DNA from: an uncultured Prevotellaceae bacterium
GTDB lineage: Bacteria; Bacteroidota; Bacteroidia; Bacteroidales; Bacteroidaceae
Assembly: GCA_900314715.1 (NCBI GenBank)
Contig: OMWI01000008.1
Span: 22,825-86,824 of the forward strand
Direction: 5' to 3'
DNA length: 64,000 nt
Shown: one piece after another, positions 38,301 to 45,832 of the stretch
How the letters are laid out: every line of letters starts with the position of its first letter
How positions within the stretch are numbered: the stretch's first letter is position 1
Position numbers and translations under genes: made by a program
The notes under the pieces: generated by a model
The model's database searches: none
Told to the model about the DNA's origin: nothing
What the model saw: only the letters and a program-made list of their open reading frames with translations

Positions 38301-39780
38301 GCGTACAACCTGTAGGAATCTCCACGTTCACCGTCAATGTTCCCACGAATAATTGTGATGGTTGGTCTACGACAGGTGCTGCCAATTGCATCAAGGCAAA
38401 CGTAGAAGTATTGTTGCTTGCTTGTGGTGTGGGATTCGACGTGGTAGACCACTCCTCTCCTCCATCAGTCGTTCGTGCATAGCTCACTCTTTCCATGCTG
38501 GCAGGATAGTCTTGTTGCACTATCAAGTTTCCTTTCGAGTCGCTGATGTAAATAGTGCCACCATCCTCATCCAACTTGAATGTCGTGTTTTTCCTGTTGA
38601 GCGTTCCGCTATCAAACCATACGATACGATAACCATGCGGTGGAATGGTACCCATATTCGATGGGGCTCGCCACAACTTCAGGTTACTTGGCGTATCGCT
38701 GAAATAAAAGTTGTTGATTCCCACGCCATCATCCGTAGGATTGTAGAGTTCTATCCAACCGTCAAAATTGAATGCAGGACTAATCCACTGATCCACATTC
38801 GAAGCCATAATCTCATTGATGATGAGAGATTCCTTTGTAGCAGGATTGCTGGTTATCCTCACCATCACGTACACCACCTTATTGCTTCCGTCTGTGGAAC
38901 GCGCGGAGATTCTCACGTTGCCCTCATCCACCGCCGTTATTACACCATTTTCGTCGACCGTAGCAATACTCTCATCACTACTGGCCCACGAAAGCGTCTT
39001 ATAGGTAGCGTTTTCAGGCGTGATAGTAGCGATAAGTTGATAAGAGTCGCCTATTAGCAAATTCAAGATAGTTGGCGTTACGGTCAGTTTCGTGATGGGA
39101 ACCACTTCGCCAAAATACTCTATCTTGAAGTTATCAAACAGACACCAGTTGTTATTAATATACTCATCATTCCTCAATCCGATGATTAAGTCGCCTCCGT
39201 CGTGGTCAAACTCAAGTTCGTTCCAATAATAACCATCCTTGAACGCACGAGTGCCACTTTCCATCGTATTGGGGAAATAGATGGTGGTTTGGTTCCACCA
39301 GTCACCAGTAGAATAACCCCAGCAACTACCTTCCAAGTTTTCCGTGAACGACTGAGCATATACGCTCACCAACTTCTTCTCATTGGTTCCCGCATACAAA
39401 TATCCCGTCACGTTCTCCGAACCGTTCAGGTAATCCTGATAGCCATTTTGGTTGTCCTTACACCTGAAAAAAGATTGTACGGAAACCTTATAATGACCAG
39501 CCGACAGATTCATCAAGTTTTGGTGAATATCAAAGGTGGAATTCCAAAATTCCATGGCATCTACGCGATTGTTGCACGTACCGTTTCTCCATGAAAATTC
39601 CCATCCCTGATTGGTATTCCCGTCGAAGGTGTAATTGGTAATATACTGACTCGTAATGTCTATCCATTCCTGGACGGCATTCGCTTTCTGTGGTACGAAT
39701 ATCGCCAACATTGCCAACAAGAAGCCATCTTTCCATGCCTTCATCACCATTTCCTTCAATCTATCAGTCAAGTTATTCAT
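35389..39780 (-). CDS. Giant secreted CotH-type protein with lamin-tail and Ig-like domains
   Basis: 1463 residues; N-terminal hydrophobic signal (~16-36, 'LLAMLAIFVPQKANA'). Suggested order: beta-sandwich (~40-230), BIG2-type Ig domain ('LTVTPTILNLLIGDSYQL', ~232-312), first lamin-tail domain ('LIINEIMASNVDQW', ~315-460), chitobiase-like segment ('LRYTTDGTLPTMTNGATSR', ~485-550), CotH kinase-like domain (~555-940; 'LNVREPNNKHYVYANYGWDD', 'FRFIVFDLDGSFANG'), a 'YTFQGWMSG' beta module, a second ligand-binding-like module (~1020-1170), a second lamin-tail ('VRINEVSGSNSIYVNEYGKK') and a divergent sorting tail ('FPSGFYVARATDANREK'). CotH proteins can be protein kinases; activity here is not shown. 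It starts 30 nt downstream of carB on the same strand. Confidence 0.85.
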   Translation of the reverse strand: MNNLTDRLKEMVMKAWKDGFLLAMLAIFVPQKANAVQEWIDITSQYITNYTFDGNTNQGWEFSWRNGTCNNRVDAMEFWNSTFDIHQNLMNLSAGHYKVSVQSFFRCKDNQNGYQDYLNGSENVTGYLYAGTNEKKLVSVYAQSFTENLEGSCWGYSTGDWWNQTTIYFPNTMESGTRAFKDGYYWNELEFDHDGGDLIIGLRNDEYINNNWCLFDNFKIEYFGEVVPITKLTVTPTILNLLIGDSYQLIATITPENATYKTLSWASSDESIATVDENGVITAVDEGNVRISARSTDGSNKVVYVMVRITSNPATKESLIINEIMASNVDQWISPAFNFDGWIELYNPTDDGVGINNFYFSDTPSNLKLWRAPSNMGTIPPHGYRIVWFDSGTLNRKNTTFKLDEDGGTIYISDSKGNLIVQQDYPASMERVSYARTTDGGEEWSTTSNPTPQASNNTSTFALMQLAAPVVDQPSQLFVGTLTVNVEIPTGCTLRYTTDGTLPTMTNGATSRTGQFSINNTEVYRFRLFADDYLASPVTSRSYIYHDMDYTLPIVSVISDPKFLYDDSIGVYVKGTNGRPGNGQSSKCNWNMDWERPVNFSYITLEDGMVLNQDVNLEMCGGWSRAWTPHSFKLKGSKELGGNKNLNYPFFEEKPYIRNRTLQIRNGGNNNGDRLKDGALQTIILSSGIDVDGQSFRPSHEFINGQYIGMLNVREPNNKHYVYANYGWDDDEIDQFEISPDSFYVQKCGTDESYQQLLQLSADAANSETYEEIKNLLDVDEYISYMAVCFYLGGSDWTRNNVKAFRYRDGGKFRFIVFDLDGSFANGSNVFDWFFGMERNYTFDLLYPDNIRITTDNTLVTLFRQLLQNEEFKKKFIDTYCIVGGSVFEPNRCSEIIGSLVDICSPAMALEGRDWNVRNMGNSLINSLSGRNSTMINALRNYNLFDLKQVAPRSARLSSNVDEARIEVNGIDIPTGKFAGNLFAPVTLKAVAPAGYTFQGWMSGSGVGSQQVIFDKGTNWTYYDRGSLDGTLWYAANYQPSNWKTGLAPLGFKLSGIVTTISYGNSSNNKYPTSYYRKSFTLKEKPANNDVFTLNYEVDDGFIVYVNGTEVERFNMPTGRVDFNTYSTTYADQVQFDGSISIPVNLLNKGENVIAVEVHNCSATSSDIYWDAQLMGTVSSQDVNYYSTDAEITMPTTNFQLTAIYKPMTETERTEDNMHVVRINEVSGSNSIYVNEYGKKNDWVELYNTTDEEIDIEGMYLTDNLNVLTKYKISKEQTHASTKIPPHGHILIWCDNLATTNQALHATFKISGNGGSVALTASDKSWTDTLYYQTHDGNTTVGRYPDGGNDIYAFSTPTISKRNIMTMYSQKVTQETLDIRGTTIASSNDFSIHYGNKTLLLKSEGSNIARVEIFTASGQSVMSSVISIKGGTGYVDVSSFPSGFYVARATDANREKVSCKFMR

Positions 39781-39810
39781 TGGTTCATTTATTTGTATAA
39801 GACAATTAAC

Positions 39811-42800
39811 TTACACATTATACTCCTGCCAACTCTTAATCTGAATGTCTTCCATCTTCATGGCGCAGAAAGCCTCGATGAAAGCCTTGGCAAGACGTAC
39901 GTTTGTCATCAGGGGAATGTTGTGGTCAATGGCAGCCCTACGAATGCGATAGCCATTGGTCAACTCGCGCTTGGTGTGGTTCTTGGGTACGTTGATAATC
40001 AACTCCAACTTATGCGACGAAATCAAGTCCATTACGTTGTTTGGTCCCTCTTCGTCTGGCCAAGCCACAGCTGTTACGTTCACGCCATTGTCGTTGAAGA
40101 ACTTAGCTGTACCCACCGTACCATAAATCTCATATCCTTTCTTTGCCAATTCGCGCACGGGCTCCAGCAAATCCACCTTACCCTTTGCGTCACCAGACGA
40201 AATCAAGATGCTCTTCTTTGGCAAGCGATAACCAGTGGCTATCAAGGCATTGAGCATAGCCTCGTTGAGGTCGTCACCCAAGCAACCTACTTCACCCGTA
40301 CTACTCATATCCACGCCCAATACGGGGTCGGCATTTTGCAAACGGGCAAACGAGAATTGCGAAGCTTTTACGCCAATCCTGTCAATGTCAAACTCTCCCT
40401 TCTCTGGCTTCTGATAAGGCACGTCGAGCATAATCTTCGTTGCCGTCTCGATGAAGTTGGTCTTCAAAATCTTGCTGACGAACGGGAAGGAACGACTGGC
40501 TCTCAAGTTACACTCAATCACCTTCACGTCGCGGTTCTTGGCAAGATATTGTATGTTAAACGGACCCGAGATATTCAGTTCCTTAGCAATCTTATGCGAA
40601 ATCTTCTTGATTTGTCTGATGGTAGAGAAATAGATGTGCTGAGCTGGGAACACCATCGTTGCGTCACCTGAGTGTACGCCAGCATATTCCACGTGTTCGG
40701 AAATGGCATATTCCACAATCTCTCCCTTGTCGGCAACGGCATCAAACTCTATTTCCTTGGTTTCTGTCATAAACTTGGAAACCACCACTGGATAATCCTT
40801 AGACACTTCAGTGGCCATGGCGAGAAAGCGTTCCAATTCTTCATTGTCGTAGCATACGTTCATGGCAGCACCGCTCAACACGTACGACGGGCGCACCAAA
40901 ACGGGGAATCCCACTTCGTTCACGAATTCCTTGATGTCGTCCAACGATGTCAATGCGCGCCAAGCTGGTTGGTCTACGCCTAACTTATCGAGCATAGCGG
41001 AGAACTTATCACGATTCTCGGCACGGTCAATGTCTACGGGCGACGTTCCCAACACTGGCACACCTTGGCGATACAACTTCATGGCGAGGTTGTTCGGAAT
41101 CTGACCACCCACAGAGACAATCACGCCACGCGGTTGTTCCAAGTCAATCACGTCGAGCACGCGCTCCAACGTCAGTTCGTCGAAATAAAGCCTGTCGCAC
41201 ATGTCGTAGTCGGTAGACACGGTTTCAGGATTGTAGTTAATCATGATAGACTTATAGCCCAGCTTACGAGCCGTGTTGATGGCGTTCACCGAACACCAGT
41301 CGAATTCCACGGATGAACCGATGCGATACGCACCAGAGCCCAAAACCACCACGCTCTTCTCGTTCTTGTAATACTCGATGTCGTGCTGCGCTTGCGGTGT
41401 ATCGTAATGATACGTGAAATAGAGGTAGTTGGTCAATTCGGGATGCTCACTTGCCACGGTGTTGATGCGTCTTACGGCTGGCAATAATCCACGTTGCTTA
41501 CGATAACGGCGCACGGCAAGGTTCTCGTTGTACATATTGCCCACCTCTGGTTTCAATACGAAACGGGCAATCTGGAAGTCGGAGAAACCTGCTGCCTTCA
41601 CTTCCATCATGAAGGCATCGGGAATTTCCTCCAAACTATTGTAGGTTTGCAACTGATGTTTCAGGTCAACGATTCGTTTCAGTCGCTCAATAAACCACTT
41701 GTCGATACGAGTCAATTCTTCGATTCTCTCGATGGTGTAACCGTCTTCCAAGGCTTGTGCAATGGCAAAGATACGCAAGTCGGTAGGATTCTCCAGCGCA
41801 TCGTCAAGGTTCTCGAAACGCGTGTGGTCGTTGCCTACGAATCCATGCATTCCCTGCCCTATCATACGCAAGCCCTTCTGAATCATCTCCTCGAAACTAC
41901 GACCGATTGACATGATTTCGCCTACAGACTTCATGCTGGAGCCAATTTGTCGGGATACGCCCGCAAACTTCGTCAAATCCCAACGAGGAATCTTGCAAAT
42001 CATGTAATCAAGGCTCGGAGCCACGTATGCGGAATTAGGAGTACCCATTTCGCCAATCTGGTCGAGCGTGTATCCCAATGCGATTTTAGCTGCCACGAAA
42101 GCAAGCGGATAACCCGTAGCCTTTGATGCCAAAGCCGAAGAACGACTCAAGCGGGCATTGATTTCAATGATACGATAGTCGTTGGTCTGCGCGTTGAAGG
42201 CAAATTGGATGTTACACTCGCCTACGATGCCTAAGTGCTTCACGCATCGAATGGATAATTCTTGCAACATCTTCACTTGCTCGTCGGTCAACGAACAGGT
42301 TGGCGCTACCACGATAGACTCTCCCGTGTGGATTCCTAACGGGTCGAAGTTCTCCATTGACGCTACCGTGAAACAACGGTCGTTAGCGTCGCGAATCACC
42401 TCAAACTCGATTTCCTTCCAACCTTTCAACGACTCTTCTACCAAGATTTGTGGGGCGAACGTGAATGCACTCTCGGCCAATTCGATAAACTTCTTTTCGT
42501 CAGGACAGATACCAGAACCCAAACCGCCCAATGCGTAGGCTGAACGAATCATGATGGGGAAGCCAATCTCGCGAGCTGCCTTCAGCGCATCATCCATGTT
42601 CTCTACCGCATGGCTAACGGGAGTCTTCAACTCGATTTCGTCCAACTTCCTAACAAAAAGGTCGCGGTCTTCGGTGTTCATGATAGCTTCCACCGACGTT
42701 CCCAATACCTCTACGCCATATTCCTTGAGCGTACCGTTCTGATACAATTCAGTACCACAATTCAATGCCGTCTGTCCACCGAATGCCAAGAGGATGCCGT

Positions 42801-43044
42801 CAGGACGCTCCTTCTTGATAATCTCAGTCACGAAATACGTAGTTACTGGCTGAAAATACACCTTGTCGGCTATACCTTCCGATGTTTGTATAGTGGCAAT
42901 GTTAGGGTTCACGAGCACGGAGGAAATACCCTCCTCGCGTAATGCTTTCAATGCTTGCGACCCAGAATAGTCAAATTCACCTGCTTGTCCAATCTTCAAG
43001 GCACCACTGCCTAAAACTAATACTTTCGTGAGTTTTTTCTTCAT
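39811..43044 (-). CDS. carB: Carbamoyl-phosphate synthase large subunit
   Basis: 1077 residues, full length for the family. It makes carbamoyl phosphate from bicarbonate, ammonia (from the CarA glutaminase) and two ATP, for pyrimidine and arginine synthesis. The two homologous ATP-grasp halves are visible: 'VLVLGSGALKIGQAGEFDYSG' near the start and 'VVLGSGAYRIGSSVEFDWCS' near residue 560, with 'RSAYALGGLGSG' and 'RPSYVLSGAAMNV' as the matching ATP loops; the C-terminal MGS-like allosteric domain ('ILISSGDAKGKVDLLEPV') follows. No carA is in the window. A TAATTTTG box lies 62 nt upstream. The next gene in the same direction encodes the CotH protein, so the two may share a transcript. Confidence 0.97.
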   Translation of the reverse strand: MKKKLTKVLVLGSGALKIGQAGEFDYSGSQALKALREEGISSVLVNPNIATIQTSEGIADKVYFQPVTTYFVTEIIKKERPDGILLAFGGQTALNCGTELYQNGTLKEYGVEVLGTSVEAIMNTEDRDLFVRKLDEIELKTPVSHAVENMDDALKAAREIGFPIMIRSAYALGGLGSGICPDEKKFIELAESAFTFAPQILVEESLKGWKEIEFEVIRDANDRCFTVASMENFDPLGIHTGESIVVAPTCSLTDEQVKMLQELSIRCVKHLGIVGECNIQFAFNAQTNDYRIIEINARLSRSSALASKATGYPLAFVAAKIALGYTLDQIGEMGTPNSAYVAPSLDYMICKIPRWDLTKFAGVSRQIGSSMKSVGEIMSIGRSFEEMIQKGLRMIGQGMHGFVGNDHTRFENLDDALENPTDLRIFAIAQALEDGYTIERIEELTRIDKWFIERLKRIVDLKHQLQTYNSLEEIPDAFMMEVKAAGFSDFQIARFVLKPEVGNMYNENLAVRRYRKQRGLLPAVRRINTVASEHPELTNYLYFTYHYDTPQAQHDIEYYKNEKSVVVLGSGAYRIGSSVEFDWCSVNAINTARKLGYKSIMINYNPETVSTDYDMCDRLYFDELTLERVLDVIDLEQPRGVIVSVGGQIPNNLAMKLYRQGVPVLGTSPVDIDRAENRDKFSAMLDKLGVDQPAWRALTSLDDIKEFVNEVGFPVLVRPSYVLSGAAMNVCYDNEELERFLAMATEVSKDYPVVVSKFMTETKEIEFDAVADKGEIVEYAISEHVEYAGVHSGDATMVFPAQHIYFSTIRQIKKISHKIAKELNISGPFNIQYLAKNRDVKVIECNLRASRSFPFVSKILKTNFIETATKIMLDVPYQKPEKGEFDIDRIGVKASQFSFARLQNADPVLGVDMSSTGEVGCLGDDLNEAMLNALIATGYRLPKKSILISSGDAKGKVDLLEPVRELAKKGYEIYGTVGTAKFFNDNGVNVTAVAWPDEEGPNNVMDLISSHKLELIINVPKNHTKRELTNGYRIRRAAIDHNIPLMTNVRLAKAFIEAFCAMKMEDIQIKSWQEYNV

Positions 43045-43105
43045 GATTATAATTTATATTTTGTGAAATGCGTTTTTAAATTTATTAAATATGTATAAGA
43101 GCATG

Positions 43106-43113
43106 CAAAATTA
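43106..43113 (-). promoter_or_regulatory. Possible carB -7 box
   Basis: TAATTTTG on the minus strand 62 nt before the carB ATG; no clear -33 element. Confidence 0.4.
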
Positions 43114-43208
43114 CAAATAAAAATTGAATTTTTCCTGCTATTTATACCAAAATGCTTTTTTTTTCAAAAAAATATGCCTTCATCGTTACAACCTATTGTT
43201 TTTTTTCC

Positions 43209-43216
43209 TATATTTG
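43209..43216 (+). promoter_or_regulatory. Possible -7 box of the microprotein gene
   Basis: TATATTTG matches the Bacteroidota -7 box and lies 59 nt upstream of ATG 43275. The -33 region has only a weak match. Confidence 0.5.
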
Positions 43217-43274
43217 CGATGAATAAGAACTTTTATCAACGGTTTCATTAAAAATTATAAGGGAGGATAATGCT

Positions 43275-43391
43275 ATGGTAAAACAAACGAAAAAGAATCG
43301 TGAGACGGATGCTTACGAATTCGACAATGTTTACAATTGCGATGCCGACGAGAGATACGCTGGCGTGGATTCTTCCATTTGGTACAATTAA
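43275..43391 (+). CDS. 38-residue microprotein, function unknown
   Basis: Short frame starting 'MVKQTKKNRETDAYEF', continuing 'DNVYNCDADERYAGVDSS' and ending 'IWYN'. Highly charged, basic N-terminus then acidic, with one Cys; no signal peptide or membrane segment. Evidence for a real gene: a -7-type box upstream, a purine-rich GGGAGGA sequence 8-14 nt before the ATG (a true Shine-Dalgarno, uncommon in this window), and a textbook terminator starting 6 nt after the stop. I recognise no family. It is divergent from carB. Confidence 0.6.
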   Translation: MVKQTKKNRETDAYEFDNVYNCDADERYAGVDSSIWYN

Positions 43392-43396
43392 AAAAC

Positions 43397-43430
43397 AAAA
43401 CGGGTGGTTTTCTAATCACCCGTTTTTTCT
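43397..43430 (+). terminator. Terminator of the microprotein gene
   Basis: Stem AAAACGGGTG/CACCCGTTTT (10 bp) with a 10-nt loop and a TTTTTTCTT tail, directly after the stop at 43391. Confidence 0.9.
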
Positions 43431-43492
43431 TGCTCAGTGGATTTGCAATAGACAGATGAAGTGCCATATCAGCCAATGGAGGATTGTAAACC

Positions 43493-43572
43493 TCCTTAAT
43501 GTGGCAATGTGGCAATGTGGCAATGTGGCAAAATAAGCAAAATGCCACAACGCCACTTTGCCACATTAAGGT
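43493..43572. repeat. Octamer repeat (GTGGCAAT) forming a large hairpin
   Basis: About 3.75 tandem copies of GTGGCAAT (43501-43530) form the left side of an imperfect palindrome whose right side carries GCCAC units and ends CCACATTAAGG. The same CCTCCTTAATGTGGCAA sequence recurs at about 43719-43757. This is part of the gene-free stretch 43431-44189, where I see no convincing gene. Confidence 0.85.
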
Positions 43573-43645
43573 GTTTCTACTTGTTTTTGTCCATCATTTG
43601 GGGAGTATAGATAGATAATAGGTAATAGATTGTAAGTAATTAATT

Positions 43646-43683
43646 TTATTATTATATTATATTATAATATAATATAATAATAA
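43646..43683. repeat. 38-bp perfect A/T palindrome
   Basis: A symmetric run of only A and T (TTATTATTATATTATATTA and its mirror), centre between 43664 and 43665, followed by a (TA)n tract. It could extrude a cruciform or help end transcription. Confidence 0.9.
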
Positions 43684-43718
43684 CTATATATATATACTGG
43701 GGGCTGCATATCGGAACC

Positions 43719-43757
43719 TCCTTAATGTGGCAAAGTGGCAATGTGGCAAAGTGGCAT
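43719..43757. repeat. Second copy of the GTGGCAA(T/A) octamer array
   Basis: CCTCCTTAATGTGGCAAAG begins a second run of GTGGCAAA/GTGGCAAT units, matching the copy at 43490-43530. A weak hairpin (ACACCTTCTTGAAGGGTGT followed by six T) lies at about 43898-43922. Confidence 0.8.
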
Positions 43758-44001
43758 TTTGTGTAAACCACCGCCAAGGCTATCCTTTGCATCTTGCAAA
43801 TATATGGTTTAGGATGTGCATATATATGCTTTACGGGGCGCAAATATGGTGTTTATATTTTTTAACAAGAAACGCCAATTTTGTTAACAGATTTTTACAC
43901 CTTCTTGAAGGGTGTTTTTTGGCGGTTTAAATTAATAGCAGTAATTATGCATGTGGATAGGGCGATGGGAGTGATGGGAGGAATGGGAAGAATGGGTGAT
44001 A

Positions 44002-44040
44002 GGCATAATGGGCATGATGGGCATGATGGGCATGATGGGC
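44002..44040. repeat. Nonamer tandem repeat (GGCATGATG)
   Basis: Four copies of a 9-bp unit (the first with one change) in the gene-free stretch upstream of the PafA gene's 3' end. Confidence 0.85.
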
Positions 44041-44113
44041 GAAGGTAATAACGAAAGACACCACGTTAAGCGTAACGTCGTGATTATTTAGAAACACAGT
44101 TAGGGCTCCCTCT

Positions 44114-44173
44114 CCTTGGGAGAGGGATGGGGAGAGGCCTTCATTTCCTTGGGAGAGGGATGGGGAGAGGCCT
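44114..44173. repeat. Two direct copies of a 27-bp GC-rich element
   Basis: Copies at 44114-44140 and 44147-44173 are identical, each containing the palindromic core CCTTGGGAGAGG followed by GATGGGGAGAGGCCT. They lie just past the stop of the phosphatase gene and may help end its transcript. Confidence 0.88.
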
Positions 44174-44189
44174 CGAGAAGAGGCCACCT

Positions 44190-45677
44190 TTACTGAACTA
44201 CTGGCAAGATAGCATCGCCAATACAGGAGTTAGGCATTTGGATGTGCAGCATGGCACAAACGGTTGGCGCAATATCCACGATGCGCGTAGGCAAAGACGT
44301 ACTACCGTGCTTAATCTTCCATCCCAGGAATACGAGAGGTATATGGGCATCATAAGGATTCCATTCGCAATGGGTTGTTCCAGTATAATCGTCCTTGAAT
44401 TTCCATGAGAACATCTCCGAACGAGGAATGGCGATGATGTCGCCCGAACGCAAGCGATTGTAACCGTTGATAATGCGCTCACGAATGATTTGAGGGATAG
44501 TGGCCGTGCTTGCCTTGGCACAATCCACCACGTATAGTAAGTCGTCTTCCTGCAACAATTCATTGATAACCACCTGCTTCACCTCGTCGATATTGAGGTT
44601 GGCACGCTCAATCTTCGCGTGGTCAAGATAGAAAAAGTCGCCATAATGAGCCAACACCAACTTTTCCACGCCATACTTATCCTGCAATTTCGCATTGATA
44701 GACTTCACGTAATCAGAGGCTGCCCATCCATTGGCGTAAATCTTATGGCTCTTGAGATAATTGGGATTGTGAGCACCACCATGATCGGCAGAGAGGAACA
44801 ACAGATAACCGTCTTTTCCATATTGAGCGTCCAACAAAGAGAGGAACTTTGCCAACTCCTTATCGAGCGTCATATAAGCCGCCTTCGTTTCCTCTGACCT
44901 CGTACCGTATGAATGGGCTATCGCATCGGTAGAAGATACGCTAATGGTGAGCATGTCAGGATAATCGCCTTTACCCAACTGCTCGTTTTGCAATACGGCC
45001 TCAGCCATCTTGAAGGTAATCGACACTCCCTCGGGCTTCATCTTCTGGTCTTCCTTTGGCTTGGTAGCATTCTGCTTATTGAATTGTTCCACCCACTTTG
45101 GCAATTGTTCCATATAATATGTGCTCGTCACGAAATGCCCTACGCTATTATCGTACCAATAGGCAGCGTTGGCGGAATGACCAGCGGGGAAGATGGCAGC
45201 CCTGTCCTTGAGCGCCACGCCAAAGACGCGCGACTTGAAATTGGTAGCCAATCGCAACTCGTCGCCAATGGTAGTCGCCTTGTTGTTACGTGGAGACATT
45301 TTCCCAGCTTTCGAGTTCGTACCGACACCCTTCACGGTAGAATCGCTGCAACAATATACATCCTTTCCCTTTTCCATGAAGTTGTTTCCAGCAATGCCAT
45401 GTAAGGCAGGTACGCTACCCGTATAAATACTGGTATGGCCAATGGCGGTAATGGTGGGAATATAGTTAATCATCGTATTCTCGCAAGAGAATCCCTCGTC
45501 AACCAATCGTTTCAAACCGCCCTCACAGAAATCCTCGTAATAATAATAGAGATAATCCCAGCGCATCTGGTCAACTACGAGACCAACAACCAACTTCGGT
45601 CTCTCTATCCGATTGCCTCCCCAAGCCGAAGAGAGAGACAACGCAACCATCAACAACGTGAAAAATGTCTTCTTCAT
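44190..45677 (-). CDS. pafA: PafA-type alkaline phosphatase
   Basis: 495 residues, signal peptide MKKTFFTLLMVALSLSSAWG. Two-zinc alkaline phosphatase superfamily: Asp36 ('VGLVVDQMRWDYL'), the Thr nucleophile in 'NYIPTITAIGHTSIYTG' (probably Thr77), Asn98 ('GNNF'), 'VALKDRAAIFPAGH' with the Lys157/Arg159 pair typical of PafA rather than classical PhoA, 'SVSSTDAIAHSYG' (Asp251, His255), 'FLSADHGGAHN' (Asp298, His299) and 'EWNPYDAHIPLVF' (His445). All metal ligands expected are present. It frees phosphate from organic esters in the periplasm; PafA enzymes are described as not repressed by phosphate. It is divergent from the PurF-like gene. A TAAATTTG box lies 37 nt before the ATG. Confidence 0.92.
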   Translation of the reverse strand: MKKTFFTLLMVALSLSSAWGGNRIERPKLVVGLVVDQMRWDYLYYYYEDFCEGGLKRLVDEGFSCENTMINYIPTITAIGHTSIYTGSVPALHGIAGNNFMEKGKDVYCCSDSTVKGVGTNSKAGKMSPRNNKATTIGDELRLATNFKSRVFGVALKDRAAIFPAGHSANAAYWYDNSVGHFVTSTYYMEQLPKWVEQFNKQNATKPKEDQKMKPEGVSITFKMAEAVLQNEQLGKGDYPDMLTISVSSTDAIAHSYGTRSEETKAAYMTLDKELAKFLSLLDAQYGKDGYLLFLSADHGGAHNPNYLKSHKIYANGWAASDYVKSINAKLQDKYGVEKLVLAHYGDFFYLDHAKIERANLNIDEVKQVVINELLQEDDLLYVVDCAKASTATIPQIIRERIINGYNRLRSGDIIAIPRSEMFSWKFKDDYTGTTHCEWNPYDAHIPLVFLGWKIKHGSTSLPTRIVDIAPTVCAMLHIQMPNSCIGDAILPVVQ

Positions 45678-45713
45678 ATATTCTTTCGTTTAATAGATTA
45701 TTGATTCTTAGGG

Positions 45714-45721
45714 CAAATTTA
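45714..45721 (-). promoter_or_regulatory. Possible -7 box of the PafA gene
   Basis: TAAATTTG on the minus strand 37 nt before ATG 45677; -33 partner not clear. Confidence 0.4.
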
Positions 45722-45774
45722 CACATTTTCTACATATTATTTTCATTTCCTGCCAAAAAATGAGTGTTTTTTTG

Positions 45775-45782
45775 TATTTTTG
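45775..45782 (+). promoter_or_regulatory. Possible -7 box of the PurF-like gene
   Basis: TATTTTTG 51 nt before ATG 45833, preceded by a T-rich stretch; -33 partner not clear. Confidence 0.5.
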
Positions 45783-45832
45783 CACGCAAATAAAAAGAAA
45801 CAAAAATATCATCCTGATAAAATACAAACACT

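Noticed and set aside
39793-40671. Open frame of 292 codons on the + strand opposite carB
   Set aside because: carB is intact and conserved on the other strand; the frame arises from its codon usage.
43501-43757. CRISPR-like or integron-like repeats
   Set aside because: The octamers have no spacers, and no integrase or cas gene is near.
43945-44187. Minus-strand frame reading 'AHHAHHAHHAHYAYHP'
   Set aside because: It is only the translation of the GGCATGATG and 27-bp repeats; no promoter or family likeness.
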